A stretch of 45,498 nt of DNA from Tangfeifania diversioriginum (GTDB lineage: Bacteria; Bacteroidota; Bacteroidia; Bacteroidales; Prolixibacteraceae): NCBI RefSeq assembly GCF_900141875.1, contig NZ_FQZE01000033.1, positions 1 through 45,498 of the forward strand. The letters are read 5' to 3'. Positions 25,875 through 35,300 of the stretch are shown here, piece by piece (the stretch's first letter is position 1; every line of letters begins with the position of its first letter). A program made the position numbers and the translations under genes. The notes beneath the pieces are model-generated. The model saw only the letters and a program-made list of their open reading frames with translations, ran no database searches and was not told the origin of the DNA.

Positions 25875-26489
25875 CTAAAGTATAGGAGTTGGATCGAACC
25901 GGACTTCGGGAATGATTTTTTTTGTCATGTTACGCACGGTATCTTCCATATTTGGATTGGTGTTGTCAACCACCAGGAAAGGTTTGTTGGGCACTTCAAA
26001 AGGGGAAGATATTCCGGTGAAGTTTTTGATTTCGCCGGAGCGCGCTTTTTTGTATAATCCTTTTGGGTCGCGCTGTTCGCATATTTCAATGGGCGTGTCC
26101 ACAAAAATTTCGAGGAAGTCGTCTTCGCCGATAATTTCTTTGGCCATTTCGCGCATTTCCCGTGTTGGGCTGATGAAGGCGCAGATTAAAATAATGCCGC
26201 AGTTCATGAAGAGTTTTGAGACCTCTGCAATCCGGCGGATGTTTTCCATGCGGTCTTCTTCTGTAAATTTCAGGTTTTTGTTGATGCCTGACCGCACGTT
26301 GTCGCCATCGAGGATTTGGCAAAAGTAGTTGAGTTCAAACAACCGTTTCTCCAGCATGCTGGCCAGGGTGGTTTTCCCGGAGCCGGAGAGACCTGTAAAC
26401 CAGATCACTTTTGCTTTCTGTTTTAAATAAATTTCTTTCGCTGTGCGGTCTTTAATTTTGTCGAATGTTGTATAAATATTTTTGTCCAT
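25875..26489 (-). CDS. cysC: Adenylyl-sulfate kinase (APS kinase)
   Basis: I chose the ATG at 26487-26489 (204 residues). APS kinase phosphorylates adenylyl sulfate to PAPS, the sulfate donor for the sulfotransferase in this island. The P-loop GLSGSGKTT is at 33-41, DGDNVR at 61-66, FTEEDRMENIRR at 75-86 and ISPTR at 106-110, followed by FVDTPIEICEQRDPKGLYKKARSGEI and FTGISSPFEVP. All motifs are intact and the length is normal. The usual partners CysD and CysN are not next to it. Confidence 0.95.
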   Translation of the reverse strand: MDKNIYTTFDKIKDRTAKEIYLKQKAKVIWFTGLSGSGKTTLASMLEKRLFELNYFCQILDGDNVRSGINKNLKFTEEDRMENIRRIAEVSKLFMNCGIILICAFISPTREMREMAKEIIGEDDFLEIFVDTPIEICEQRDPKGLYKKARSGEIKNFTGISSPFEVPNKPFLVVDNTNPNMEDTVRNMTKKIIPEVRFDPTPIL

Positions 26490-26539
26490 AATTTTATTGT
26501 TAAATGAATATCCGTAAAGTGTCATGTTTATTAATTGCA

Positions 26540-26585
26540 CGTCATGCTGTCTGCCAGCTGGCGGATCAGGGGTGTGCGAGGGGGT
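26540..26585. repeat. Palindromic repeat fragment upstream of cysC
   Basis: A GC-rich patch centred on CCAGCTGG (GCCAGCTGGC, 26553-26562) stands out in an AT-rich spacer. The core CCAGCTGGCGGA resembles other palindromic repeats of Bacteroidota and the two inverted repeats at 9695 and 40723. Confidence 0.35.
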
Positions 26586-26614
26586 TGATTTTTGTCGCTT
26601 CTATTGAATTTTAA

Positions 26615-26963
26615 TTAAGGTATAAAGAAAATTAAATCAGCATTTTCTACTTTTTTAAAATCTTTATCTGCTGTAATTAGTGGCATATTAAGCCACAAAG
26701 AAGTTGCCATTATAATACTATCAGGCAGTTTTAAAGAATAATTTTTTTCTTAACAGAATAGCAGTTTCTTTAATCCCGGGAGTGATATCAATTACCGTGC
26801 ATTCTTCAATGAAATGTTTAATATTTTTACTTCCGAGAAGTTCAAGCTGTGTGATAAATGAGATAAACAAACTTTTTTGCTCGAGAATTGGAATTAGTGT
26901 TTCTTCTCCATTTAGAAAATAAAGTATCACATTTGTATCCAGAAGAACATTATTCCCATTCAT
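26615..26963 (-). pseudogene. VapC-like PIN-domain toxin, frameshifted
   Basis: The first frame (26721-26963, 80 residues) starts MNGNNVLLDTNVILYFL, the classic PIN start with its metal-binding aspartate. It then runs out of frame in a run of seven A at about 26741-26750. In the -1 frame the expected C-terminus continues directly as KLPDSIIMATSLWL and LITADKDFKKV, then to a stop at 26615. The restored protein would be about 115 residues, normal for VapC. One extra A in the homopolymer explains the break; it could be a true mutation, phase variation or a sequencing error. Confidence 0.8.
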
Positions 26964-27117
26964 TACGCCATTTTTTTTGCATTTCCAGCGGGTCTTCCTC
27001 TAATGAAATGGAACCACAATATTTTTTTAGATCCAGGCCTTTCGTTTTCGTCTTTCTTTTTTTCAGAACATCAATAATTTTTTTCCGGGATGTTCCTTTT
27101 TTTATCGTTGTAACCAT
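26950..27117 (-). CDS. VapB-like antitoxin
   Basis: I chose the ATG at 27115-27117 (55 residues, MVTTIKKGTSRKKI...). The basic N-terminal half resembles a small DNA-binding antitoxin, and the C-terminal acidic/aromatic half (LEEDPLEMQKKWRNEWE) resembles VapC-binding tails. It overlaps the start of the PIN-domain gene by 14 bases. With the toxin frameshifted, it may be an orphan antitoxin. Confidence 0.75.
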   Translation of the reverse strand: MVTTIKKGTSRKKIIDVLKKRKTKTKGLDLKKYCGSISLEEDPLEMQKKWRNEWE

Positions 27118-27127
27118 ATTGTTTGTT

Positions 27128-27316
27128 TTAAGCAAATATAATAATTTTGGAATTAGTTTTAATTAGCTGCGAGTTGTCCTGATGCGCAACGCTATCCCTG
27201 ATTTTGGAACCCTGAGTCGCTACTTTTTCGGGACAGACAGACATTAATTTATCCATCGACATTCCATACGCTGTGCGGTATTTAATGCGGTCGAATACAG
27301 GGTGGATGTTGTTCAT
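27128..27316 (-). pseudogene. Remnant of the 5' end of a second cysC
   Basis: The frame starts MNNIHPVFDRIKYRTA, closely matching the intact CysC start MDKNIYTTFDKIKDRTA. At DNA level, 23 of 27 bases agree between 27269-27295 and 26439-26465. After about 20 codons the similarity stops and the rest is unlike CysC, including a GC-rich patch at 27175-27235. It lies just downstream of the SLC13 gene, where cysC would be expected in a cysQ-SLC13-cysC order. This points to an old cysC truncated by insertion or rearrangement. Confidence 0.6.
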
Positions 27317-27349
27317 GATGTATTTTTTAATGTAATTTTATTAATTGAT

Positions 27350-27375
27350 GTACTTTTGTCTTAACACAAAAGTAC
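27350..27375. terminator. Perfect 10-bp inverted repeat downstream of SLC13 gene
   Basis: The arms GTACTTTTGT and ACAAAAGTAC flank a 6-base loop. On the minus strand it lies about 120 bases after the permease stop. It could terminate transcription or be part of a dispersed Bacteroidota repeat; no long T-run follows. Confidence 0.4.
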
Positions 27376-27495
27376 CAAAAAGTCAAGGCTGAAAATCTTT
27401 TTCGGACGGGTGCCCAGTCTTTTGTCCTCTCACGCGATTCTAAACTCATTATTCACATAATTGCCTACTGCTACTGAAAATTGCCTCCTTCTCAT

Positions 27496-29298
27496 TCAGA
27501 ATGGCCAGAAATACGGGATGAGCCACATGCTGACAAAAAACGCGATAAGCTGCATGGGGGCACCGATGCGCAGGAAATCGCCACGGGTATATTTTCCGAA
27601 TCCTTTTATGAGCAGGTTTGCCCGGTAACCACCGGCAGTCATGAAGCTGGCGGCGCCGGCAATGGCAATGGCCACGAAAAAAGGCTGCGGGTTCACTTCG
27701 AGCAGCTGAGCTGCAATAACCGCCACCGGAAATACCAGTGCCACCGCGGCATTGTTGGTAATAATCTCGGTAAGTATGGTGGTGGTAATGTAAATAACAG
27801 CAAGCACTCCCACAGGGCCAAGTGAATTGACAAAATTCACTGCATCCTGTGCATAGGCCTGGGCAATACCTGAATTCTGAATACCTTTGTTTATGGCAAA
27901 CGCCGATGCAATGGCAATAACCATGTCCCAGCTCACCGAGCGGGTGTAATTCTCGTGAGGCAGTATTTTTAGCCATACCAGCAGAACGGCAGCCAGGGAA
28001 ACATACACGAGAATGTTCAGGCGCATTCCGTAGCTGTACGATACAATTTCGTTGATGACAATACCGGCCACCATCGCAGTGAGGATAATAAGTGCCGTCC
28101 AGCGTTGCAGCGAATTTCTCTTGACGTAATGGTCGCGCACATAGTTCACCAGGTAAAACATGGTGGACGACTCCCAGGTTTCAATGAATTTATCGCCGGC
28201 CAGCAGCACCACATTATCGCCTACTTCCAGTTTCAGGTTGTTGAGGCTGGCAGTAATCGGTTCGCCGTTACGGTGCACAGCCAGGATAACTGCATTGAAA
28301 TGGTTGAAAAAATCAAATTCCTTCACGGTTTGCCCGAGGCCACTGAAGCGTGGAGAAAGCACAACTTCATATTGTTTTAGGTTTTCCGGTTTTTCATGGC
28401 GCAGGTAGTCGATTCCTTTAATTTCAATTTCTTTGTGTGAAAGAATATAGTTGAGGCTCTGCGCATCGCCTTTTACCAGTATTTCGTCTCCTTCCTGCAA
28501 CTTAATATTTTTTGTTTCCAGAGGAATAAGCTTATTGTCGCGTTCAATACTGTGTACTTCGAGGCGACTGAGGCCCGGCAACCGTTGGCCTTCCAGTTCA
28601 CGGCCTGCTAACTGGCTGTTTTGGGGCAGCACCAGATTGTAGTAGTAATCTTTGGCTTCGGTATTTATTTTTTGGGGTTTTATTTTTTTTCCGGGCAGCA
28701 AAACATTTCCGAAAACGGCCATATAGACAAAACCGATGAAGGCAATTATTCCGCCCACTTTAGCCAGTTCAAAAAGGTGAAGCCCACTAAAGCCGTTTTC
28801 TATCATCAAACCATGCACCACCAGGTTGGAGGAGGTGCCGATGAGGGAACACATTCCCCCGAAAATGGCAGCATAGGAGAGCGGAATCAGAAATTTTTTG
28901 CTCGATATTTTCAGCCCGTCGGCCCAGCGTATGAGCACCGGTGAAATATTCACCACAATGGGCAGGTTATTGAGAAAAGCCGACATGAAGGCCACCGGAA
29001 CCATGAGACGCGGCAGAAGAAATGCCATGGGGTTTCTCTTTCGGGGAAGGTAAGCCTGGGCCAGCCGGGTTATCAGTCCCGATTGACGGATGGCTTCGTT
29101 CACCCAAAACAGTACAACGATGATGATAACCCCGTTGTTTGAAAATCCTGCAATGAGTTCCTGGTCGGTAATAATACCTGTGGCCATAAAAATGGCTGCC
29201 GCGCTGAAGAGAATCAGCCCGGGACGCATGGCCCGCAGCAGAAAGGCAACGATTAGAAATACCAGCGCGATTATTACTATCCAGGAATCGAAAGTCAT
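27496..29298 (-). CDS. SLC13/DASS-family anion permease, probably sulfate importer
   Basis: The protein has 600 residues. The N-terminal membrane half has the DASS hairpin SAFLNNLPIVV at 106-116 and IGTSSNLVVHG at 153-163. Two cytoplasmic RCK_C (TrkA-C) domains occupy about 215-285 and 305-372. The second membrane half has AFAINKGIQNSG and TEIITNNAAVALVFPV. This architecture is shared with bacterial sulfate/thiosulfate transporters. Adjacent cysQ (4 bases apart) and nearby cysC support sulfate as substrate; other divalent anions cannot be excluded. Confidence 0.9.
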   Translation of the reverse strand: MTFDSWIVIIALVFLIVAFLLRAMRPGLILFSAAAIFMATGIITDQELIAGFSNNGVIIIVVLFWVNEAIRQSGLITRLAQAYLPRKRNPMAFLLPRLMVPVAFMSAFLNNLPIVVNISPVLIRWADGLKISSKKFLIPLSYAAIFGGMCSLIGTSSNLVVHGLMIENGFSGLHLFELAKVGGIIAFIGFVYMAVFGNVLLPGKKIKPQKINTEAKDYYYNLVLPQNSQLAGRELEGQRLPGLSRLEVHSIERDNKLIPLETKNIKLQEGDEILVKGDAQSLNYILSHKEIEIKGIDYLRHEKPENLKQYEVVLSPRFSGLGQTVKEFDFFNHFNAVILAVHRNGEPITASLNNLKLEVGDNVVLLAGDKFIETWESSTMFYLVNYVRDHYVKRNSLQRWTALIILTAMVAGIVINEIVSYSYGMRLNILVYVSLAAVLLVWLKILPHENYTRSVSWDMVIAIASAFAINKGIQNSGIAQAYAQDAVNFVNSLGPVGVLAVIYITTTILTEIITNNAAVALVFPVAVIAAQLLEVNPQPFFVAIAIAGAASFMTAGGYRANLLIKGFGKYTRGDFLRIGAPMQLIAFFVSMWLIPYFWPF

Positions 29299-29301
29299 GG
29301 T

Positions 29302-30087
29302 TTATTTTACTATGAAATGCGGATTGAGCAGATTCTTTTTATTGTAGCTGAGTTCTTTTTCAAGACTGGTAAACCAGAGTTTTTTGCCGCTGGCGTTGGC
29401 AATGGCGTGGCCGGCAGCTGTGTCCCACTCCATAGTGGGGCCAAAACGCGGATATTCTTCGGCAATTCCTTCGGCAACCATGCAAATTTTTAATGAACTC
29501 CCCTTTGAAATGATGTTGATTTGCGGATGTTCTATTTTTCGTTGTTCGATGTATTCACGTGTTTCAGCGTTGGCGTGCGAGCGGCTTCCCACAATGGTGT
29601 AGCCAGAATTTTGAATCTCAAGTGGTAATTTGGTTCCCCCATTTTTCACAGTCTGAAACGATGCATCTTCAGGTGTTTTCTCCAGTTTCCAGGCCCCTTG
29701 TTGTATATCTCCAACATAAAGTACATTCGTAACCGGAACATAAATGACTCCCAAAACAGGTTGGTTATTTGAAATGAGTGCGATATTCACTGTAAATTCG
29801 CCGTTGCGTTTAATAAATTCTTTGGTTCCGTCGAGCGGATCAACCATCCAGAAGGTTTCCCAGTTTTTCCGTTCATCAAAGGTAATATCGCGGCCTTCTT
29901 CGCTTAAAACAGGCAGACCTGTGGTTTTTAACAGCTGGTTTATAACGTGGTGGCTGGCTTTGTCGGCAACAGTGAGCGGCGAATTGTCAGCTTTTCGTTC
30001 AACCGAAAAGTTGGCTTCAGGGGCATTGTAAATTTTTAGTATTTCGTGGCCGGCTTTTATGGCCGCTTTTATGGCAGTGTTGAGCAT
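29302..30087 (-). CDS. cysQ: 3'(2'),5'-bisphosphate nucleotidase
   Basis: This 261-residue Mg2+-dependent, Li+-sensitive-type phosphatase of the inositol monophosphatase superfamily hydrolyses PAP left by sulfotransferases. The metal-binding motifs are SEEGRD at 62-67, DPLDGTKEF at 83-91 and WDTAAGHAI near 218-226. Length and motifs are normal. It directly precedes the SLC13 gene in the transcript. Its position at the head of the sulfation module supports the PAP-recycling role. Confidence 0.94.
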   Translation of the reverse strand: MLNTAIKAAIKAGHEILKIYNAPEANFSVERKADNSPLTVADKASHHVINQLLKTTGLPVLSEEGRDITFDERKNWETFWMVDPLDGTKEFIKRNGEFTVNIALISNNQPVLGVIYVPVTNVLYVGDIQQGAWKLEKTPEDASFQTVKNGGTKLPLEIQNSGYTIVGSRSHANAETREYIEQRKIEHPQINIISKGSSLKICMVAEGIAEEYPRFGPTMEWDTAAGHAIANASGKKLWFTSLEKELSYNKKNLLNPHFIVK

Positions 30088-30171
30088 GATGAATTGTTAA
30101 ATTGTTAAACGGTTAAATTGTAAAAATTGAAAGCACTGTTGAATTACGAAATTGTGGAGTTGGCGGGGGTA

Positions 30172-30708
30172 TTATTGATCCTGTTTCCAGATGAGCAGTG
30201 CCGGTTTCTGGTTGAAAATTTGCTGCATTTGGTCGGCGGTAAGTAGAATATACCGGATTTTCCTGTCGATTAGTTCCTGGGCTTTTTCTACCAAATCGCC
30301 AATAAAATTGTTGTCGAGATTTTTGCCCACCAGCACCAGGTCTATGATTTTTGAATCGCGGCCTTTGGCAAAATCCCCAGTCACATAAGCTGCTTCCAGG
30401 TCGCCAATCTGGCTGGTAATGCGATCAATAATTTTATCGATACCAATGAATTTTTTCAGGATATTGTTCACATCGTTGTAAAGCGGATGTTCTGTATTGG
30501 CCTGAAAATATTTGCGGTTGCCCACGTATTCCGACTTTAACATGCCCGCCTCTTCAAACCGGTTGAGCTCAATCCGGATGGCATTCGACGACTCCCCAAA
30601 TTCCTTTTCCAAACTTCGCAGGTAACTTTTGGTCTGGCTGTTGAAAAAGAATTTCAGCAGCAGTTTAATGCGGGTTTTGGATGTAATTAATGATTCAATC
30701 ATTTGCAA
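30172..30708 (-). CDS. Winged-helix regulator with degenerate nucleotidyltransferase-like domain
   Basis: This 178-residue protein has a winged helix-turn-helix at about 1-70 (TSKTRIKLLLKFFFN, SYLRSLEKEFGESSNAIRIELNRFEEAGML, YFQANTEHPLYNDV). The second half (about 90-178) has a nucleotidyltransferase-like core without a clear catalytic GSxxxG-DxD (VTGDFAKGRDSKIIDLVLVG). Such proteins stand first in Bacteroidota polysaccharide loci, as here. It probably senses a ligand and controls the island. A second ATG two codons in (30702) is equally plausible. Confidence 0.8.
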   Translation of the reverse strand: MQMIESLITSKTRIKLLLKFFFNSQTKSYLRSLEKEFGESSNAIRIELNRFEEAGMLKSEYVGNRKYFQANTEHPLYNDVNNILKKFIGIDKIIDRITSQIGDLEAAYVTGDFAKGRDSKIIDLVLVGKNLDNNFIGDLVEKAQELIDRKIRYILLTADQMQQIFNQKPALLIWKQDQ

Positions 30709-30843
30709 TGATAATATTTGAGTGTGCTTGTAATTAGGGTTTTATGGTTTTGTTTCCTGTGGTTTTCTTACAGCTCCGCCCCCTCAGTTACATAAAGCAG
30801 CCCGAGCAGGTTGAATGGATGTTTAAAATTGAATAAAATAACT

Positions 30844-30857
30844 ACTCAATTTTGAGT
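30844..30857. promoter_or_regulatory. Possible operator upstream of the island regulator
   Basis: An inverted repeat with 6-base arms ACTCAA/TTGAGT and a 2-base centre lies about 136 bases upstream of the regulator start, in an AT-rich spacer. Its size fits a winged-helix dimer site. The assignment is by position only. Confidence 0.35.
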
Positions 30858-30967
30858 GCTAATATAAAAATGAATTTGGGAAATTTTTAAACTTTAACTG
30901 ATTCTTTTTATGAAAAAATGGCACCGATGTAAATTAACAAGCAATTTGTAATTGTAATGGGCATTTG

Positions 30968-32212
30968 TTACTCGGTAAGTTCAAGGAACCAATTCACAGA
31001 TGCAAGGCCGATAGGAATAATCCCATCCCTGTGATCCAAGCCGGGTAAGGGATATATTTCAACCTGGTTTGCACCGGCACCGAGAAATTCCTGGTAGATG
31101 TTTTGCGAAACCTGTGCGGGCACAAAATCATCGTCCTGGCCATGGTAAATACGAGTGGGCACTGAAGTGCCCCAGGCGTTAATACTGTTGGCCTCCAGGG
31201 TTTCCATCAGGGAATTGTAAATGGAATCGGTGGCATAATTTTCAATGTAATTGGCATTGAACAAATCCTCGACAGAAGTTGTGAGTTGAGCGTTAATTTC
31301 TTCGCCCGATTTTGATCCGTCGTAAAGGGTGGAAATTTTATCAGCATAGGGTTCGTTAAACACGGTGTCGGTTGGAGTTGTAACATCGCCAAGATTGGTG
31401 TAGCTGTTTAGCATGTAGCCGGTAAAATAAGGCATGGGATATTCGGTTTGACTTAGAATGTATTCGTTAATGTAGCTGAGGTCGTACGGTCCGGCTCCGC
31501 AGGCACTTGCTTTTAGGTTAAATTCGTTTGAAAACTGTTGTTCAATTGCTTTCTGTACCTGCATGGTAGCCCAGCCGCCTTGCGAATAGCCGCTAATGTA
31601 CAGGTCGTTTTTGAGGTCAATATCGAGGTAGTTGGTTGCCAACTCTTCCACTGCGCGCAGCATGTCGAGCACGCTCTGAACGGTTGATTCCTTGTCCAGG
31701 TAGGGATGAAACATATTGTCGGAAGCCCCGAAGCCGAGGTAGTCGGGAATTGAAATGACAAATCCGGTGGAAGCCACAAATTCGAGCATCTGGTAAAGTT
31801 CATTATTTGGATTTACTGAAGGGGCCTGGCTGTGCAGTGTGTTGGTTCCGTTTTGGTAGCTCATTATCGGGAAAGTGCCTTCGCCCATGGGGAAACAAAC
31901 CAGTCCGGATGCCAGTTTGGGGTTCCCCTGAAAAGTAGTGGAGTACGTTATTTTATAAACCATAATTCCGTGTTCCGCACGATTTTTTATGGGGGAAATA
32001 GCAGGCGCAACTGCCGGGTATTCTTCTGAAATCTTGTCGAAAGCCTGATTCACAAATACAGGAAGGTATGATTTTACATTTTCGTAGCTAACCAAATATT
32101 CATTAACCGGTTCGTCGTCATCGTTGTTAAATAAATTGTGGCAGGCTGAAAAGGAAAATATTAAAAGGCTCAATAATAGTGTTTTGGTAAGTGTATTGAA
32201 TTTTATCTTCAT
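30968..32212 (-). CDS. Lipoprotein alpha/beta hydrolase (secretory lipase-like)
   Basis: I chose the ATG at 32210-32212 (414 residues). The N-terminus then forms a lipoprotein signal with lipobox FSAC and lipidated C24. The alpha/beta hydrolase core has the nucleophile elbow GYSQGG (S210), and later HGQDDDFVP and GLDHRDG, which fit the catalytic Asp and His. PDYLGFGAS before the elbow is typical of secretory lipases and related esterases. It should be anchored to a membrane and act on esters outside the cytoplasm. The substrate is unknown. Confidence 0.85.
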   Translation of the reverse strand: MKIKFNTLTKTLLLSLLIFSFSACHNLFNNDDDEPVNEYLVSYENVKSYLPVFVNQAFDKISEEYPAVAPAISPIKNRAEHGIMVYKITYSTTFQGNPKLASGLVCFPMGEGTFPIMSYQNGTNTLHSQAPSVNPNNELYQMLEFVASTGFVISIPDYLGFGASDNMFHPYLDKESTVQSVLDMLRAVEELATNYLDIDLKNDLYISGYSQGGWATMQVQKAIEQQFSNEFNLKASACGAGPYDLSYINEYILSQTEYPMPYFTGYMLNSYTNLGDVTTPTDTVFNEPYADKISTLYDGSKSGEEINAQLTTSVEDLFNANYIENYATDSIYNSLMETLEANSINAWGTSVPTRIYHGQDDDFVPAQVSQNIYQEFLGAGANQVEIYPLPGLDHRDGIIPIGLASVNWFLELTE

Positions 32213-32346
32213 GTCTTTATTTTTTACATTTATTTTTTCAAAGTTACGCAAAAAGAATTGTTGCCGGAAAGCTTCCCTGTAAAAATAGCTGACAGCATAC
32301 TTGATTTTAACGTATATTTTATCCTAATCGTATTCGTTATGTTGAA

Positions 32347-35300
32347 CTATTTCTTTGGTTCTATGCCCAACACTTTTTTGGTGCCGGAATAGATCGATTT
32401 CCACCAGTAGTTAATAATGGAGCGTTTGATATCGCGCTCGTAATAAATGGGAGCCGGTTCGAGTTCACCTTTTTTGGGATTCTGTGAATTGAGTATCATT
32501 TTATTGGCCCAGAATGAAGCGAAACCGGCTTTCCCCTGTTCACTGCTGTTGTATTCCATTACGGCAATTTTTAAATCGTTGTACCCCATATACAGCAATC
32601 CTGACGAGTTTGTGGCGTTGAGTTCCAGTTTAAATTCCAGGCGGTTTAAATTTCCGGTCTCAATTATCATGGGGGAAGCCCTTCCGAGCATTTTATTAAT
32701 TGGGGTTAGCGGCATAGGTGCAAGGGAGCCTTTAACGGTGTGATAATAATCGTGGCTTGTCATGTCGAAATTAAAACGGGCGCTCAGCGTCGATTGATTG
32801 TAGAGTTCGGCCCGTGCATCGATGATGAAATTGTTGTGCTGTTGCAGCACTTCCGCAATGTTGGTAAACTGCCCGCCATTTAGCGTGAGGTTACCAAAAT
32901 CTACAAACCCAGGCTCGTCGCTGGTACCCAGCAGTTCGCTGTACCTGATGTGCGAAGGCATCAAAACTATGGAATCGAACACGAATGGCTGCCTGATGTT
33001 TTTTATCAGATCCTGCGGCCAGGGTGGGCGTTGTTGCTGGTTAAACGGATAGCGTTTATTCCGGTAAATATTGAGCCGGGCCGGGCCGATTTTCAGCATT
33101 TCGGCATCCAGAATGTTATCGTTTAACCACCTGCGTTCGTTAATTCCCTGCAACTGGGCAAAATCTATGGTGGCCTGCACCACATCTGTCTGATAACCGT
33201 CCTTTTTGGGGAATTTTTCTTTATCAATCAGTGGTTCAATGGCAAGGTTGGTGAGCAACACCTGGTGCCGCGATGAGTTGTAGGTTAACGAACCGGCACT
33301 GAACCGGTAACGGTTGTCATTGCTTTTGGTTTGCAGGCCGGTTGTGGAAATCTCAAATGCTGCCGAGTTTAAAAAGTTGGAGGGCGGCTGGTTTTCGGCA
33401 ATCAAAATGTCATTAAAACTAAGATTGATTTTATTGTTGAACAGCTCTTTTTTCAACCAGTTGAGGTTGAGTTCTGCATTGGTAAGGCTGAGGTTGTTCA
33501 CTTTAATCTGGTTTAAAAGTGGTTCCACATACGGATACAAATCGAGGGTTTGCAGAAACTCGATGGTATCATTTTGAATTTGTTTGTTGATTTCAATATC
33601 TACAGAAGGGGTCTGAATATCTATCTTTTCAAAATTAAAGTTGCTTTGCTTCAATGCTGTTGCCAGGTCGAAACCGGTAAATTCGATTTTTGGGGCCGAA
33701 ATGGAAAAGCGATTATTGCCGGGGCCGGTCATGAAGGGATCAATTTGCAAATTTCCTATTGAAATTGTTTTCAAGTCCCGGTTAAAATTCAGTGAACCTG
33801 CAGAAAAATTGTGGTCTTCGCCCAAAGGTGCTTTAAAATCGGAAATGTTTAAAAGAATGTTGCTGCTCAATATTTGTGCTTGTTGCTGTTCGTTGTTTTC
33901 CAGCACCAATCCGGGCATCGACAGGCTAAAGCTGAAGTTGGCCACGGCCCGGTGGTCAATGCCTTTGGTTGCGTAGGTAACCACATTTGCATCGCTGATT
34001 TTGAGTTCGTTGAGGTGCAGTGACTGAAGGAAAGCGGGAAGCGGGAATTGGTATTTGTTTAAGTCCAGCGGTTTGGCTTTGTCCGTTTGCCTGTACACCT
34101 GGAATCTGGGCGAAACAAGTTCCAGAAGTTCAATGTTGGGCTGCCTCGAATAGTAGGCTTCAGGAAAATTAAAATCGCTTATGATCAGCTCCGGAATGGC
34201 CACTTGGAAAGTTGTTGCCAGTTCATGGTAATTTTCGGTTGTAATTCCGGGATAAAGCAGGGCATCTTTAACGCTCACCAGCGAGTTCGCCGAAGAAAGT
34301 CTAATCTCCCCGGCCTTCAGGATATGCACACTGTCAGAAAGCTCAAACTGCTGGTCTTTAATGGTTACATCAAAATTGTCGGAAAAAAATAACCGCTGTT
34401 TCCCAATTTCATTTTTATTCAGCCTGAATTTATCGAGCGATGCTGAAAATTCATTATCGAACGATATGGTTTTTCCATTGCGGGTGTGGTTTACCCAGGT
34501 CAGTTTGCCGTTTGGTGCCGAAAATTTGTTGATGTCGAAATCTTCAATGTAATTGAATACCAGTTGGTAAAATTCGGTAAAATCCGTGGTTTCTCCGGTT
34601 TTGCGCAGGGTGCCAAAGTTTTCAAAATAGATTTTTGGGGTCGAAATTTTAAAGTGATCTATTTTTAGTTTTTTATTGAAAAAGGCATCGTTCAGCCGGA
34701 CGTTATTCAGGCTGATTTCAGGAATTGAAATGTTGTACAGTTCCGAACGGTTGTACTGTTCCATTGTGGTTATGGAAACATTGTTTATAACCGGTTGTAG
34801 TTTCAGGTTTTCAATCTGAACATGCTGGTTGGTACTTGAAATTGTTGCCTGCCCGATTTCCAGTTTGTGCAAATCGTCAACCAGCTGCATCTCGTAATCT
34901 GAAAAGTGAAGGTCGAAATTGGTGGCAAAGAAAAATTTGTCGGTACGTTGCCGGCTGGTCGAGTCGAGCGAAAAATCGGTGAGGCTGAAAGTGAAGTCGG
35001 TTTCGAAATAACCTTCCAGTTTTTCGTTGCGGTGGTTTTCAATGTTCAGTTTCCCTTTATCAATGTAAGCCAGGTTGGAATAAACACCCTCGAGATAGTC
35101 GGTTACCAGTTCGTAGAGCAATCCTGTCTCTTCCTGTTTTTTTTGCTTTTCCCGGTCGATATGATATTTCAGCTGTACATCAGGTTTCTGAATTTCAATT
35201 TTGGAGGTAGGCAAACTCCTTGTATGGTAGAGGTTTCGCAGGTTTACATTTTCAATATTCAGCGCTTCGCATGCAATGTTAACTTCGGTACGCGATTGCA

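Noticed and set aside
27449-27976. 175-codon minus-strand frame
   Set aside because: It overlaps the SLC13 permease in another frame, is unusually Cys/His-rich in the way of shadow frames, and has no family match.
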